This document shows positions 1 through 10,801 of a stretch of DNA of 64,000 nt, piece after piece. Numbering within the stretch: position 1 is the first letter of the stretch; each line of letters begins with the position of its first letter. Both the position numbers and the translations under genes were made by a program. Origin of the DNA: Euclidia mi (lineage: Eukaryota; Arthropoda; Insecta; Lepidoptera; Erebidae); the NCBI GenBank assembly GCA_944739405.2, contig OX123187.2, positions 71,966,450 to 72,030,449 on the forward strand, given 5' to 3'. The notes under the pieces were generated by a model. That model made no database searches. It saw only the letters and a program-made list of their open reading frames with translations, and was not told the DNA's origin.

Positions 1-150
1 TTCTTCAAACGAGGTTGAAAGAGAGCATTATTTTCACGGTAGGCAGCGGCTTTGCTCTGTATACCCTTGACATTAGCGAAGTCCATGAGCAGCGGTTACC
101 GTTTACCATCAGATGGGCCGTTCGCTCGTCTGCCACTAGAAGCAATAACA
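1..150 (+). repeat. Dispersed lepidopteran-type repeat, diverged copy
   Basis: The stretch with GTCCATGAGC at 81-90, followed by a CCATCAG core and a CTCGTCTGCC tail, resembles a very abundant non-coding repeat family of moth genomes that ends in an A-rich tail (recognised from memory). A related tail recurs in this window at 4728-4925, 40215-40290 and, on the other strand, at 42064-42240. No coding capacity is seen. The 5' limit lies outside the window or is lost. Confidence 0.5.
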
Positions 151-1490
151 AAAAGAAAGTTTTTTCGGTCTACTAGTCCCTAATCAAATAATATTTTAAC
201 TAAAACTAGACTGGCTATCAAATATTCAAATCATAAATATTGCTATAACTAATGTAACAATATGTTCTTCAAAAACAAAGTAAACAACAAAATTTAATAA
301 AAAATCATCAAATACACGCAAATTCTCATTAACTCACTTGTGTTGTTATAGCATAAATCCTATTAATTATACTTTTCATATAAAACAGTTTGAGGATTTA
401 TGTGCTATTTCCCGCGGCGTCGCTTGAGTGTCGTTTGTTTACAATTATGAAATTGTAGTGTAACAGATTATATTCATTGTTGTTTCAACTTTGTATTGTG
501 CTGGTGTATTGATAGCGATTTTTCTTATCTTGTAACAAGAATAAACATTGCTTTTTTTTCACATTAGAGTTGTTTACAGTTAAGATGAGATTAAGGGATT
601 TTAAACTTGTCTTCTGTAAATAATTATTACGTTGATTTGTAACTTATATAGGTACGTAGTTAATTCTAGGCCGGTATATATTCTATCTGCAATATCTGCA
701 GGCTTAGCCAAAACTCAAACGTATCGTTTCCATCGCCTTTCTCCGATTTCAAACGCAAACGCGTTTGCAATCGAAGAAAACGCAAAATTGGTAGACAACA
801 CCACGCGTTAGTGTCACACGCACATTCTGCGACACAACATGGTTATTAGTATATGCCTTGCTGCGTTGTTTGAAGCGTCAAGCGCGTCAAATGTCAAAGT
901 AATGTAAATATTTATGCGAGTGAAACAAAAGTTCGAACCAGACGATTTGTTTGTTTGTTTCAAGTTATATATAATTATATATAATTTTAAACATTTAAGG
1001 ATTTTTAATGTTTAAATTTTAATATTTATTACTTAAGAACTTTGACTTTCTAAGGAATTTGAAACATAAACAATGACGTGAGTTGCGATAAGCAACTTAC
1101 TTGGAGAACACTTAAGTGGCCTATTGCTGTATAAATGGGCCCTTTATGAGTCTGAAATAGTAAAATAATGTTTTAGGCATGGTGATTTAGTGAGGCCCTA
1201 GCAAGGAGCTCTAGGCCGAGTACAGGCTGACCGACTGTGGCATTATTTTTTGCGTTTTCTGCAGGGTTCTATCATTCGATTGTTATTCGTACGCAATCGA
1301 CGCTAATAGCATTAGTTTTGGCCGAAATTGGCAACTTGGCTACCATTTTGCTTCTGACATCGCAGAAGCGATGGGTTTATTCTATCGATGCGAATGCTTT
1401 TTATGCGTTGAGTATTTGGCTGCGACTTTTCTATTTGTTTGATTAGATCACGTGACTTTTCGTTCAATCCATACATTTTTTTGCGTTAAC
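151..1490. other. AT-rich non-coding stretch, no gene recognised
   Basis: The only open frame here, at 1237-1446, is short, has no family resemblance and no gene-like context. No RNA gene or clear repeat is visible. Confidence 0.5.
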
Positions 1491-1499
1491 GTTTGCAGA

Positions 1500-1745
1500 A
1501 AGACGTCTTGGCTAAGCCTGCTGGCATCTTAAAGGAAGTAGTTTTTTTTAGGATAAACCCACTAGCAAAAAACCTGTACCGTGGAGAACTTAAACAATCG
1601 ATGGACTTAAAACAGTCAGACTTTAAACAATCATTTATGAATCACACAAAATGTTGTCCTAAGAATAGATCGAACCCACGTAAGTCGGCGTAGTGTGAAG
1701 AAGTGAGGCGGCTAATTCAACTACTACGCCATTATTGCTGTCCAA
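1500..1745 (-). repeat. tRNA-derived SINE, decayed
   Basis: The segment ATCACACAAAATGTTGTCC near 1640, a degenerate TCGAACCCAC (B-box complement) near 1672 and ACTACGCCA near 1724 line up in order with the better preserved copy at 32890-33065. That layout (tRNA-like head on the minus strand, then a short body) is typical of tRNA-derived SINEs. The 5' limit is uncertain. Confidence 0.55.
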
Positions 1746-3346
1746 TATAAAGCTTTATGTTTCAAGCTAGAGGTTCTATATTAAGTCTCAACTTTAACAC
1801 TTAACATTGTAAACTCTGTTGCTGGGAATCGAACACGAACTATCTATCATAAGTGGCACTTCACAACCTAGGTACGAAATATTTTTATTCTGAAAATCTT
1901 ATAAGACTAGCTTTCTAAATCACTTATTATTTTGTCAAACTTATTTATGGCACTAATGAACAGCGATATTTCTTAACTTAGTGATAATTTATACCGGAGT
2001 CTATGAAAAGTTTGCTCATTCATAATTTATAACTACAATAATAAGAAAATTGTAGTTCATGAAAAACTTGTAGAATTACTCCAGTTTATTTGGAGAATAT
2101 TTGGATAGCGATGGATATGATTACATTAACTAATTATTATATTTTGCTAAGTTGAAGGCTGGTCTAAGTCCCACGCTAGAAAATTATGCGATCTCTATAC
2201 GTATAATATGTAGATACAATTTTACCAAGCTGTACTAGTCCAATTTTAAAGACTAACTTATAAGTTATGTAACAGTGGACAAATGGGATAGTAGTCTACA
2301 GCCTGCATCGATAGCTATGCATCTGAATTTATTGAAGGCGTTTCCGATTTAATTTAATCCGATTTATATCCACGCACGCAGAACACGAAAAACTGAATTC
2401 GAAACTGTGGAAATGGTTTCAGCGTCCTCACTAGGTTTTCAGGCGAACGAGAGCGTCGAGTTCCTATCCCGTGACGTCACATCCGGCGCTTTTGTTGAAA
2501 ATTGTATAATGCATGTAAATAATAAATCCTTTCAAAATAATCCCGTTTCGCTTTGTGTCCAGCGGTTAAGAATTCCAACGCACTTTGTTAGCATTCTCTT
2601 TTGGAATTTTGAATTTGGAATTCCACATCAATTATGTCATTTAATATTCGGATCCAGGACAGAATTTGACATTGTGTTTAGAATTAGATTCAAAATTACG
2701 GTTCGATCGGTTATATTTCCTTGCGAAGTAGTGTTTACGACTTATGTTATCATAGAGTTTTCAATGTTGGCTGTTCAAAAAGAAAAGCAGTATTGTATTG
2801 AGAACAGTTTTATTTTACATTCCTTAAAACAATTTTGTTTTTAGGTCAATTACATTTTTTGCTACAATTTTCTGTCTACTATTTGTCCTAGTGCCGTTTC
2901 AGCAAATTTGATTCCATAGTCTAGCCTCGTAAGGATAGTATATAGCCAGATATATTTTGCGCAGGCCCTTAACCTATTAGTAAACAGCACATATAAATAC
3001 TAAGTAGTATTTAATTAATATTAAATCTTTATTATTTTTTACTTTTTAGTTTTTGATGTCAGGTTTCCTTAACGAAGTTTTTTATTTAATACTTTTTAGT
3101 GTATTGTTGTAATGTCAACTAGTTATGGGTAGACCTAGAAAAGATGCTGCGCACCTTAAATATATAGATCTCAAGAAACGATTTGATTCACGTCCTTGAC
3201 GTCACCATTATCTTTACAGGAATTTAAACTGTCGTGGTCATTTAAACTTATTTTAAATTGTCTTTCGGGATATATACCACGTACCTTTGTTTGGAGTAAC
3301 CAATATTTCGGCACTAGTGCAGGCGCCATGTTCACGGATGTACTGA
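1746..3346. other. AT-rich non-coding stretch, no gene recognised
   Basis: A 145-codon open frame at 2407-2844 shows no recognisable domain and skewed, non-coding-like composition. No splice-linked exons, RNA genes or clear repeats could be supported. Confidence 0.45.
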
Positions 3347-3871
3347 GGGTATTGTATAATATATATAAGAACGCCGAAAGACAGCCAGGCAGGTGTAAAC
3401 CAAATTGACTGCAGCTGTGGGAGTTCCTATATAGGAAAAACTAAACGCACCATCTCTTGCCGGATAAAGGAACACATCAGGGCAGTCAAAAATAATGAAC
3501 CACACAAGTCGGCCATAGCTCAACACCTCTTAGACTCGGGTACCGACCACTGGATTGAGTTACATAACCCACAGGTGCTTTCCACAGAACGCCACTACAT
3601 ACCTCGAATGGTTAGGGAGGCTATTGAAATTAAAAAGTGCAAAAATTTCAATAGAGAGGGTGGGTTTCAACTGTCGAGTATCTGGCATCCAGTGGTACGT
3701 CTATGTAAAACCCGTGAAAAGAACAAAGTCAAACCGCGAGCTGACGTAGTGAGTGTAGTATGTCGTGATCGGGTACAGTGCGATAGTGATAACAGTGCTA
3801 GTGGTGTTGAACGAAGGTATCACTCCAAACAATGGTACGTGGTATATATCCCGAAAGATAATTTAAAATAA
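3347..3871 (+). pseudogene. Penelope-like element, GIY-YIG endonuclease fragment
   Basis: An open frame of 174 codons begins right after a TGA at 3344-3346 and ends at TAA 3869-3871. It contains a CSCG motif (3410-3421), the YIGKTKRT motif with the downstream arginine and EH pair of GIY-YIG nucleases, and the REAIEIKK..NFNREGG..LSSIW block found near the C-terminus of Penelope-like retroelements. In that family the GIY-YIG domain nicks the target for reverse transcription. The reverse transcriptase that should lie upstream is absent, so this is a 5'-truncated, dead copy. The usual GVY of the first motif is replaced by GVN. There is no credible start codon. Confidence 0.85.
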
Positions 3872-3899
3872 GTCACCATTATCATCAGTGCGCAAGTTA

Positions 3900-4130
3900 A
3901 ATTGATTTTTGTAATTACTGAGTTCGTATGGCCACCTTCTGGCTCCTTCATCGGACCCTAAAGGATCCTCGTAACCACCCGCACCAAAGTGTTCGTCAAG
4001 ATGAATCCAACGAGCCCAAACTCGATAGAGTGTTGTCATTTAATTACTGAGTTTCTATGGCCACCTTTCGATTCCATCATCAGATCTGCCCCCTTAGCCA
4101 AATGGCATTCGACTAACGATATCGCTAATC
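3900..4130 (+). repeat. Dispersed repeat with internal duplication
   Basis: A block containing TAATTACTGAGTT.CTATGGCCACC followed by a TCCATCATC-type motif occurs twice, at about 3917-3955 and 4040-4080. The pattern resembles the 3' region of a moth LINE-type repeat. No coding frame is visible. Confidence 0.4.
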
Positions 4131-4419
4131 GCTAAGAGCAAAAATGTATGTAACTGACATAAGCCTTCGTTATATCACGTGGTCAGCGAAGAAGGAATTC
4201 CTTGTATTGCCATGGCAACCAAGCGTTAACGAAAGTAGATATCAGAGCGAATGCCGTTTGGCTAGGGCCTCAGCTCTATATCATAATCACTTTTCATTGT
4301 CATCCAATTTACGTACGTATACAGAATTCCAGCTCAATCGGTAACCGAAAAGCAGATCAAATTTACTTGCGAGACTATAATTCAGACATCGGTATAGGTG
4401 AAAGTAAATAAAAAAATTC

Positions 4420-4605
4420 TCATAAAACAAAAACTACTAAGCTTACCTGAATAACATTTTTAAAGGACCAATTCGAACTATTCCGCATCAAAGAAAAAAA
4501 GAATCACATAAATCGGTTCAGAAATCTCGGTGAAATCGGTGTACATACATACAAAAAATATATACCGGCCGAATTGAGAACCTCCTCCTTTTTACATGAA
4601 AATCA
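4420..4605 (+). repeat. Dispersed repeat with GAATTGAGAACCTCCTCC end
   Basis: The segment has ATCGGTTCAGAAATCTCGG, a short (ACAT)n stretch and GAATTGAGAACCTCCTCCTT, an arrangement I know as the end of a common lepidopteran interspersed repeat. Recognition is from memory. Confidence 0.5.
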
Positions 4606-4727
4606 TAATTTAATAATTAGGACAAGCCTATGATGGATCCTTGTTTCTGAGGCCTTGTGTCAATAAGAGATGAATGAGGGATGTGTAAGAAAAATATGCA
4701 CTAATACTACCGTATAAAGACTAGACT

Positions 4728-4925
4728 GTGCTAATACTAGGCCCTATCCCCTATTCCTTCTCCCTCATCCAACTCCTCATCTTATCCCTTTTCCCAACCC
4801 CAAGGGGCAGCAACGCACTTGTGACTCCTGTGGTGCTGCTTGTGTCCATGGGCGGCGGTAATTACTTACCATCAGGCGATCCGTCTGCTCGTTTGCCGCC
4901 TATTACCATAAAAAACTCTGTTTCG
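4728..4925 (+). repeat. Dispersed repeat, well preserved copy
   Basis: About 200 bp that reappears on the opposite strand at 42064-42240. It has a pyrimidine-rich start (CCCTATTCCTTCTCCCTCA), a CTTGTGACTCCTGTGGTG block, then GTCCATGGGCGGCGG, CCATCAGGCGATCCGTC and a run of A. The open frame across it is chance: a similar frame occurs wherever the repeat occurs. Confidence 0.7.
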
Positions 4926-5094
4926 GTTCTGCTATATCATACCCAAGTAGGAACATATTTTTTTTACAACAAAAAATGTGACAATCTTCATCTGGTAACC
5001 GCGCTTGGCAAACGTAGCGTAGGACCTCAAGCTAGGTGAACTGACAATTTACGCAGTGTGACTCTCGGTTAACAGCTTACATCAAGGGGCTAAC

Positions 5095-5099
5095 GATAT
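5095..5099. other. Target-site duplication of BEL copy 1 (left)
   Basis: GATAT directly precedes the outer end of the split 3' LTR; the same GATAT follows the 5' LTR at 27116-27120. Five bases is the usual duplication length for BEL/Pao integrases. Confidence 0.85.
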
Positions 5100-5336
5100 T
5101 GTGTAGAATTCGGGCTAAGAATGGGTATTTTTTAACAGAGATCAGTGGAAGCGATTAATTCATCCAGTCTTAGCCCAAGACAAAGGATCTAAACACATGG
5201 ACCAAGTTTCTTGGCGCTAAGAATTAAACAAATGTCTTACCAAATATCTCCTGGTGATGTTCTTGAGTGGAGTCCTGGAGGCAAGTTAGACACACACGAG
5301 ACTAAAATTGGCCAATATTAGCAAGTGAATTATCTT
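5100..5336 (-). repeat. BEL/Pao copy 1, 3' LTR, outer part (split)
   Basis: This matches the outer part of the 5' LTR at 26387-26623 with only a few substitutions. The LTR continues at 19601. The two halves, 237 and 494 bp, sum to 731; removing the 2-bp TT duplication gives 729, exactly the length of the intact LTR. The LTR is therefore interrupted by the element at 5337-19600. Confidence 0.93.
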
Positions 5337-5347
5337 CCCAGATAGCA

Positions 5348-5625
5348 ATATAAACTTGTTTCAAACTTGCAACAAGTTTGATACATCAAAAAAGCAAGCT
5401 TGCATAAAGTTTGACATGGCAAGTTTGCAAACTTGCAACAAGTTTAAATCAAACTTGCTAGTTTCACGGTGACAAACTTGCATGAAGTTTGTTTTTGCAA
5501 AGGTTGTGCAAACTTGATATATCAAACTTGCATTAAGTTTGTTTTTGCAAAGGTTGTGCAAACTTGATATAACAAACTTGCTTAAGGTTTGTTTTGACAT
5601 ACTACCTACAATTTTGTTACGACAA
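5348..5625. repeat. Subterminal CAAACTTGC / GCAAGTTTG motif array, left end
   Basis: About ten occurrences of AAACTTG or its complement alternate in orientation. They include a near-perfect direct duplication of CTTGCAT.AAGTTTGTTTTTGC with AAAGGTTGTGCAAACTTGATA (about 5476-5575). The same motif type fills the right end of the insertion. These are likely transposase-binding or fold-back sequences; the open frame on the minus strand is an artefact of the repeats. Confidence 0.7.
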
Positions 5626-5941
5626 ACTTGCCCTACCTGTGCTACGGCAGTAATAATAATTCTCCTAGGTTAAAATTTCCAAAATGTAACCTTTAATATT
5701 TTGGAAATTTTAACCTGGAATTAAAATTGTAGATTTTAAAGAAACCTGAACATTTGGGGGCTAGTATGTGGTCAAATAGACATCCTGCGACCACAGATTA
5801 ATATAATAAAAGAGTGTCATATTGTCCGAAACAAAACTGAGTACAGTTCGACTTATGTATGCAGTGTATTAGATGTAGCATGCACTACCGTACTTCCAAT
5901 ATCTGTAGTGTATTCTGTTGCCTATAACCTGCACAGATAGG
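5626..5941. other. Non-coding stretch inside the insertion
   Basis: An inverted AGGTTAAAATTTCCAAAAT pair (5669-5688 and 5699-5716) forms a short hairpin. Nothing else is recognised. Confidence 0.4.
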
Positions 5942-6550
5942 TATGTTTAACCTTTTTTTTTTTTTGTTTTATGAGGTGGAAAATCCGGAATAAAAAATAA
6001 GAGCCGGAATATGTGGTGTTTCCACTAAAAACCACCTCGACTTCCGCCATGTACCCGTGTGTCGGAGGGTGGGGCATCACCAAAGCACTCGTCGCCACCC
6101 TCCGACGGGTATTGGCTCGCCAGATGGTCAGGCGGGCCCCGAACAAAACCCCCTTGGCGACGGATTAAGGTGTTGGACTCCGCCGCCAAAACGCCCAGCG
6201 GCCGCAGAGGATAGGGAGGACGGCAACGCAACACCGCATCTCCTCTTCCTCTGCGGCCCAACCACGACGCATCGAATGGTGCGCCCCCATTTGGTCGCGG
6301 GAGATAGGGCGCGCGGCAACGCAACACCGACACGCCTCTCCTCCGGCGACCGCACCCGACTGCGAGGGACAGACAGAACTGTCCCCCGCACCCGCACCGT
6401 TGGACGCATCCTGCGCAGGCCCCTCCAAGCCCACGCGGAGCGTCCCCTCCTGGATCCCTCTTAGCTTCACCGCGGGTGACCAATCCACGGTTACTGAGCC
6501 CCCCCACCACGACAAGGTGGAGATCCCACGGGGGGAGATATGTTTAACCT
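5942..6550 (-). mobile_element. GC-rich non-LTR retroposon with 12-bp target duplication
   Basis: TATGTTTAACCT occurs at 5942-5953 and 6539-6550 and brackets a GC-rich body. The body ends on the minus strand in an A-rich tail (poly-T on the plus strand from 5954), as expected for target-primed reverse transcription. On the minus strand it starts with CTCCCCCCGTGGGATCTCC and continues with a CACCTTGTCGTGG box and CTCAGTAACCGTGG. The same 5' block begins the copy at 31745. The several 90-160-codon frames here overlap in many frames and reflect GC richness. It may be the 5'-UTR plus 3' end of a longer LINE, or a SINE-like derivative. Confidence 0.8.
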
Positions 6551-6734
6551 AAGAAACCACAAAACTTCACATAAAATATTATTGCTGTGACTTCGTGAAT
6601 ACAACAAAGTGAATAAAAATACACAAATTTTTATCATGACTATTTATTTTTTAAATCGGTCAATAATTTCTAATTATAATAAATTGACATAATGTATGTC
6701 GTAAAAATATGACATTAAAATATACATAGCATCA

Positions 6735-7020
6735 TAAAGGCCGGCGCCGACTGACGGCACGGCATGTTTCGGTAGCCCGAAGGACGCTTCGGCATGACGC
6801 GAGGCGTCCAAATGACTGGTATTTAGTATCAATAGCACTTCTTGCTGAAGATGAAGGATGACAAATACAAACTGATAGGTCGAAGAGAAAACAATTCTGG
6901 ATACATTATTTATGGAGAACAAGATTTACTACGTCGTGGCATACCGTGGCGTCCCGAAGTATGCCGCGACGTCCCGCGGTATGCCATGACGTGCCACGGC
7001 GGGCCGCGGTACGCTTGTAT
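6735..7020. repeat. GC-rich degenerate repeat blocks
   Basis: Two islands (about 6738-6812 and 6932-7018) and a fragment at 7141-7195 are made of degenerate units such as GTATGCCGCGACGTCCCGCG and CGTGGCATACCGTGGCGTCC in an AT-rich background. Units are imperfect and partly inverted. No function or coding sequence is recognised. Confidence 0.45.
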
Positions 7021-7035
7021 CGAAATAAAGTAATG

Positions 7036-7125
7036 TGAATTCTAAACTCATAGAAATAAGAATAAAAATGACTTGATCAATGAATTCTAAACTCATAAAA
7101 ATAAGAATAAAAAAGACTTGATCAG
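7036..7125 (+). repeat. 45-bp tandem repeat, two units
   Basis: Units 7036-7080 and 7081-7125 both start TGAATTCTAAACTCATA and end GACTTGATCA plus one base. They differ at a few positions. Confidence 0.85.
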
Positions 7126-7195
7126 TAATAAAATCCTTTGCCATGCCGCGACGTCAGTGCGCGCCGGCCTAAAGACGTATTCCCAGGGGCCGTCG

Positions 7196-7953
7196 AAAAT
7201 GCCACAACATAGTATAGACTTACTTTGTCTTTATCGTAATAAAAAAATCACAAACTTAAATTTAAAGTGGTTCTTGATATTCTCACTGGACCAAAAGTAC
7301 TGTGTTACAGTTACCTTTCAACAAATTTTTTTCTTCACCAGTAAAAAATTCAGTTACTGGACATATTACAAACAAAACACAAATCTCTCAGATTAGATAT
7401 TATATCTAAATCACAGAAATATTTGTACTAAACAGGATATACAGGGTTATTTGTAAAACAACGTTAACCTCTTAGGGGGTGGTTATATTCATCATTATGA
7501 ACAACTTTTGTTCTAGAACTTTTGGGAAGCGGACCCCAGATTGGAACAGGGATAACGCTAAGAGGATGATGTTCAAACACTGACAATAATTATTGTGAAG
7601 AATATGCGCATCATATTTTTTCGCACATCAGTTTTGTCTTTGGCAACCTGAATGAAACATTAAGTAACGGCTTCAGCCGGCTAACACAATGGTATCTTGC
7701 TTGACAGCTGACACTTTTGACAGAACAATAATTAAAGTAGTGACAATAGGCCGGAAGCGTTCGGAAACGCGCTATAAATGTGTTATGATTGCCTGTCTGA
7801 AATGATAAACAACAATATGTCAACTAAAGTTTTTAGTACATATACCTAATTTACATAAATAATATAAATGTGTATATATTATATTGTCGTATATATTTTA
7901 ATTAACATTTAAATAGCATTTTATTCAAAATATTTATTATTTAAGTGTATACG
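7196..7953. other. Non-coding stretch with SINE-like fragment
   Basis: At about 7515-7565 GGGAAGCGGACCCCAGATTGG followed by GGGATAACGCTA resembles a common moth SINE body; a related fragment lies on the other strand near 40955-41010. The remainder shows no gene. Confidence 0.45.
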
Positions 7954-8403
7954 TAGGGTCTTTTCGCCTGTTCGCGTCCATTTAGTGCAGTTGGCAAGTT
8001 TGAAGGAAAAAATAAAAATGTTCCAGCAAATTGATTCAATGAAAAATTTATGCAATGCGTTAGTATAGTCTATTATAATACTACTTTCAGTTATATTTGA
8101 AACTTGTTGTGTTTTTTTTTTAAACAAACAAACTTCAAGATTGGGCACTTTACCCAGTTTGCGTCCAGAAAATCCTAATTGCGTCCACCTGTGGACCATT
8201 TCGCGTCCACCAGCTTAGAGAAGGAATATAAGGGTGATATTGTTAAGACAATCTAAAGAAAGATTGGCTTTTAACAATTTCTACATTTAAGATTAAAGTT
8301 ATAAAAAAAATCAACATTATTATCATTATTAAATCACACTAAAGAAACTCACACACTTCACACTAAAGAACTTAAAATCAAAGATAAAAAAAATAACGAT
8401 AAA
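7954..8403 (+). repeat. GCGTCCA-motif family, segment A
   Basis: Starts TA|GGGTCTTTTCGCCTGTTCGC and is repeated in inverted orientation at 9391-9844 with scattered substitutions. It contains exact GCGTCCA at 7974, 8161, 8181 and 8203. A short frame with MFQQIDS recurs in both copies but is broken in this one. Confidence 0.75.
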
Positions 8404-9390
8404 TTTCGCCTGTTCGCGTCTACCACCCAATTCGCGTCCATTTTACGGACCTCCTTTAAAAATGCTCGAAAATAAGTATACCTACTAACACACAAATAAA
8501 ATGAAAAGTCAGTACCGCCAATAACTCAACGTATAAGAGACACGCACAAATAGACAAAAGTTCCGTGCGCCCAGCTAATCCTGTTTAAAAAAATTAGTTA
8601 AACTCGGTTGTTCAACAAAAGAGTGCAAAACGCTCGGGATTTAAATAAAAAAATAGTGTGCGGCGGCATGTTTGACGGTAAGTATTTTATTGTTTTATGT
8701 GAATTTTAGGATACATAACTGTTTCTAGACATTAATAATGAAAAGACGAATAGTATGAATTAATAATTAAGTTGCTTTTTTATAGTTAACAATTAAATTA
8801 AGGTGGACGCGAATTACAACACTGAATTTATAAAACTTCCACTTTGCGTCCGCAATGGACCCGAACTCGTCTATTTATGTTTTCTTTACTTGTTTATTTA
8901 TATGTGATTAAAATATGAGAGAGAAATTGGGATTTTGTTTATTTTAACATTAATAGTATGCAATTGTAATGACCAATTTGCGTCCACATTATTATGATTG
9001 TAATAAAAGATACAATCGATATAATAATCGATGACACGTCGACGCAAACTATACCTACAAGAAATAATATTATAGCAAATTGCGTCCATTTTTTCATGAA
9101 ATAGAAATGATAGCATAAATATATTATATATTTTTTTTAATAATTCAAAATGCATTTTTGATTAAGACTGAGTCTAAAATTCTCACTTTTACAAATTTAG
9201 TGTGTTTCCATATTTTTTCTATTCAAGATGAGTTCTTAGGAGACAAGAAAGAAGAAGGAAAAGAAAAAAATACAGAAGATGATTAAATAAAGAAAGCGCT
9301 TAGGGATATTCGTGAGAAGAAGAATCGATAAGACAAATACATATGTAAAAATTAGGCTATTCCGAAGACCACAACATTGGACAACATGTA
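8404..9390 (+). repeat. GCGTCCA-motif family, segment B
   Basis: Starts with a variant of the same terminal motif (TTTCGCCTGTTCGCGTCTAC) and is matched in inverted orientation by 9845-10801. GCGTCCA/TGGACGC occurs at 8434, 8804, 8980 and 9082, with close variants at 8417 and 8845. At about 8667-8682 the string ATGTTTGACGGTAAGT looks like a start codon followed by a splice donor, possibly a first-exon relic of the autonomous parent. In the inverted copy the ATG is changed to GTG. Confidence 0.7.
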
Positions 9391-9844
9391 TCTTATTTTT
9401 TTTTAAATCTTTGATTTTAAGTTCCATTGATGTTGACAACAATAAATAGTTTCTTTACAGTGTTTTAATAATGGTAATAATGTTGATTGTTTTATAACTT
9501 TAATCTTAAATGTAGAAATTGTTAAAAGCCAATCTTTCTTTAGATTGTCTTAACAATATCACCCTTATATTCCTTCTCTAAGCTGGTGGACGCGAACTGG
9601 TCCACAGGTGGGCGCAATTTGGATATTTTTGACGCAAACTGGGTAAAATGACAAATTTTAAAGTTTATCTATTTAAAAAAAAACACACCAAGTTTGAACA
9701 AAACTGAAAGTTAATATTAAAATAGACCATATAATGAACGCATTACATACATTTTTTATTGAATCAATTTGCTGGAACATTTTTATTTTCTCCTTCAAAC
9801 TTGCCAACTGCACTAAATGGACGCGAACAGGCGAAATGACCCTA
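9391..9844 (-). repeat. GCGTCCA-motif family, segment A' (inverted A)
   Basis: Reverse complement of 7954-8403 with substitutions and small indels. It ends in the terminal motif at 9818-9842 followed by TA. It sits between B and B' as the loop of their inverted repeat. Confidence 0.75.
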
Positions 9845-10801
9845 CATGTTGTCCAATATTGTGGTCTTCGGAATAGCATAATTTTCACTAATATCACTAA
9901 ACGCTTTCTTTATTTAATCATCTTCTGTATTTTTTCTTTTCCTTCTTCTTTCTTGTCTCCTAAGAACTCATCTTGAATAGAAAAAGATGGAATAAAAGAA
10001 ATAAAATGTAATAATTGAATTTTAAACTCAGTCTTAATAAAAAATGCATTTTAAATTATAAAAAAAGTATATTTATAGAATGTATTTATGCGATCATTTC
10101 TATTTCATGAAAAAATGGGCGCAATTTGCTATAATATTATCCCTCGCAGGTATAGTTTGCGTCCACTTGTGACTGATTATTATATCGATTGTATCTTTTA
10201 TTACAATCATAATAATGTGGACGCAAATTGGTCATTACAATTGCATACTATTAATGTTAAAATAAACAAAATCCCAATTCCTCTCTCATATTTTAATCAC
10301 ATAAAAATAAACAACTAAAGAAATCATAAATGGACGAGTTCGCGTCCAGTGTGGACGCAAAGTGGAAGTTTTATAAATTCGGTGTTGTAATTCCGTCCAC
10401 CTTATTTTAATTGTTAACTATAAAAAAACAAGCTAATTCATTATTCATACCATTCATCTTTTCATTATTAATGTCTAGAAACATCTATGTATCCTAAAAT
10501 TCACATAAAACAATAAAATACTTACCGTCAAACACGCCGCTGCACACTATTTTTTTATTTATATCCCGCGCATCTGCACTCTTTTGTTGAACAACCGAGA
10601 ATAACTAATTTTTTTAAACAGGATTAGCTGGGCGCACGGAACTTTTGTCTATTTGTGCGTGTCTCTTATACGTTGAGGTATTGGCGGTACTGACTTTTCA
10701 TCTTATTAGTGTGTTAGTATACTTATTTTCGAGCATTTTTAAAGGGAGGTCCGTAAAATGGACGCGAATAGGGCGATGGACGCGAACAGGCGAAATGACC
10801 C
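9845..10801 (-). repeat. GCGTCCA-motif family, segment B' (inverted B)
   Basis: Reverse complement of 8404-9390 with scattered differences. Motif sites are at 10159, 10218, 10342, 10352, 10759 and 10777. It ends in a full terminal motif at 10777-10801 followed by TA. Its last 109 bp form the outer part of the palindrome at 10693-11160. Confidence 0.75.

Noticed and set aside
4728..5039. 103-codon frame that recurs at 41875-42261
   Set aside because: The frame follows a dispersed non-coding repeat and is not a gene family.
5340..5640. CRISPR-like regular repeats
   Set aside because: Units are irregular, alternate in direction and belong to a transposon end; the context is a eukaryotic genome.
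6025..6515. Overlapping open frames of 90-160 codons on both strands
   Set aside because: They lie inside a GC-rich retroposon and are open in several phases at once; no domain is visible.
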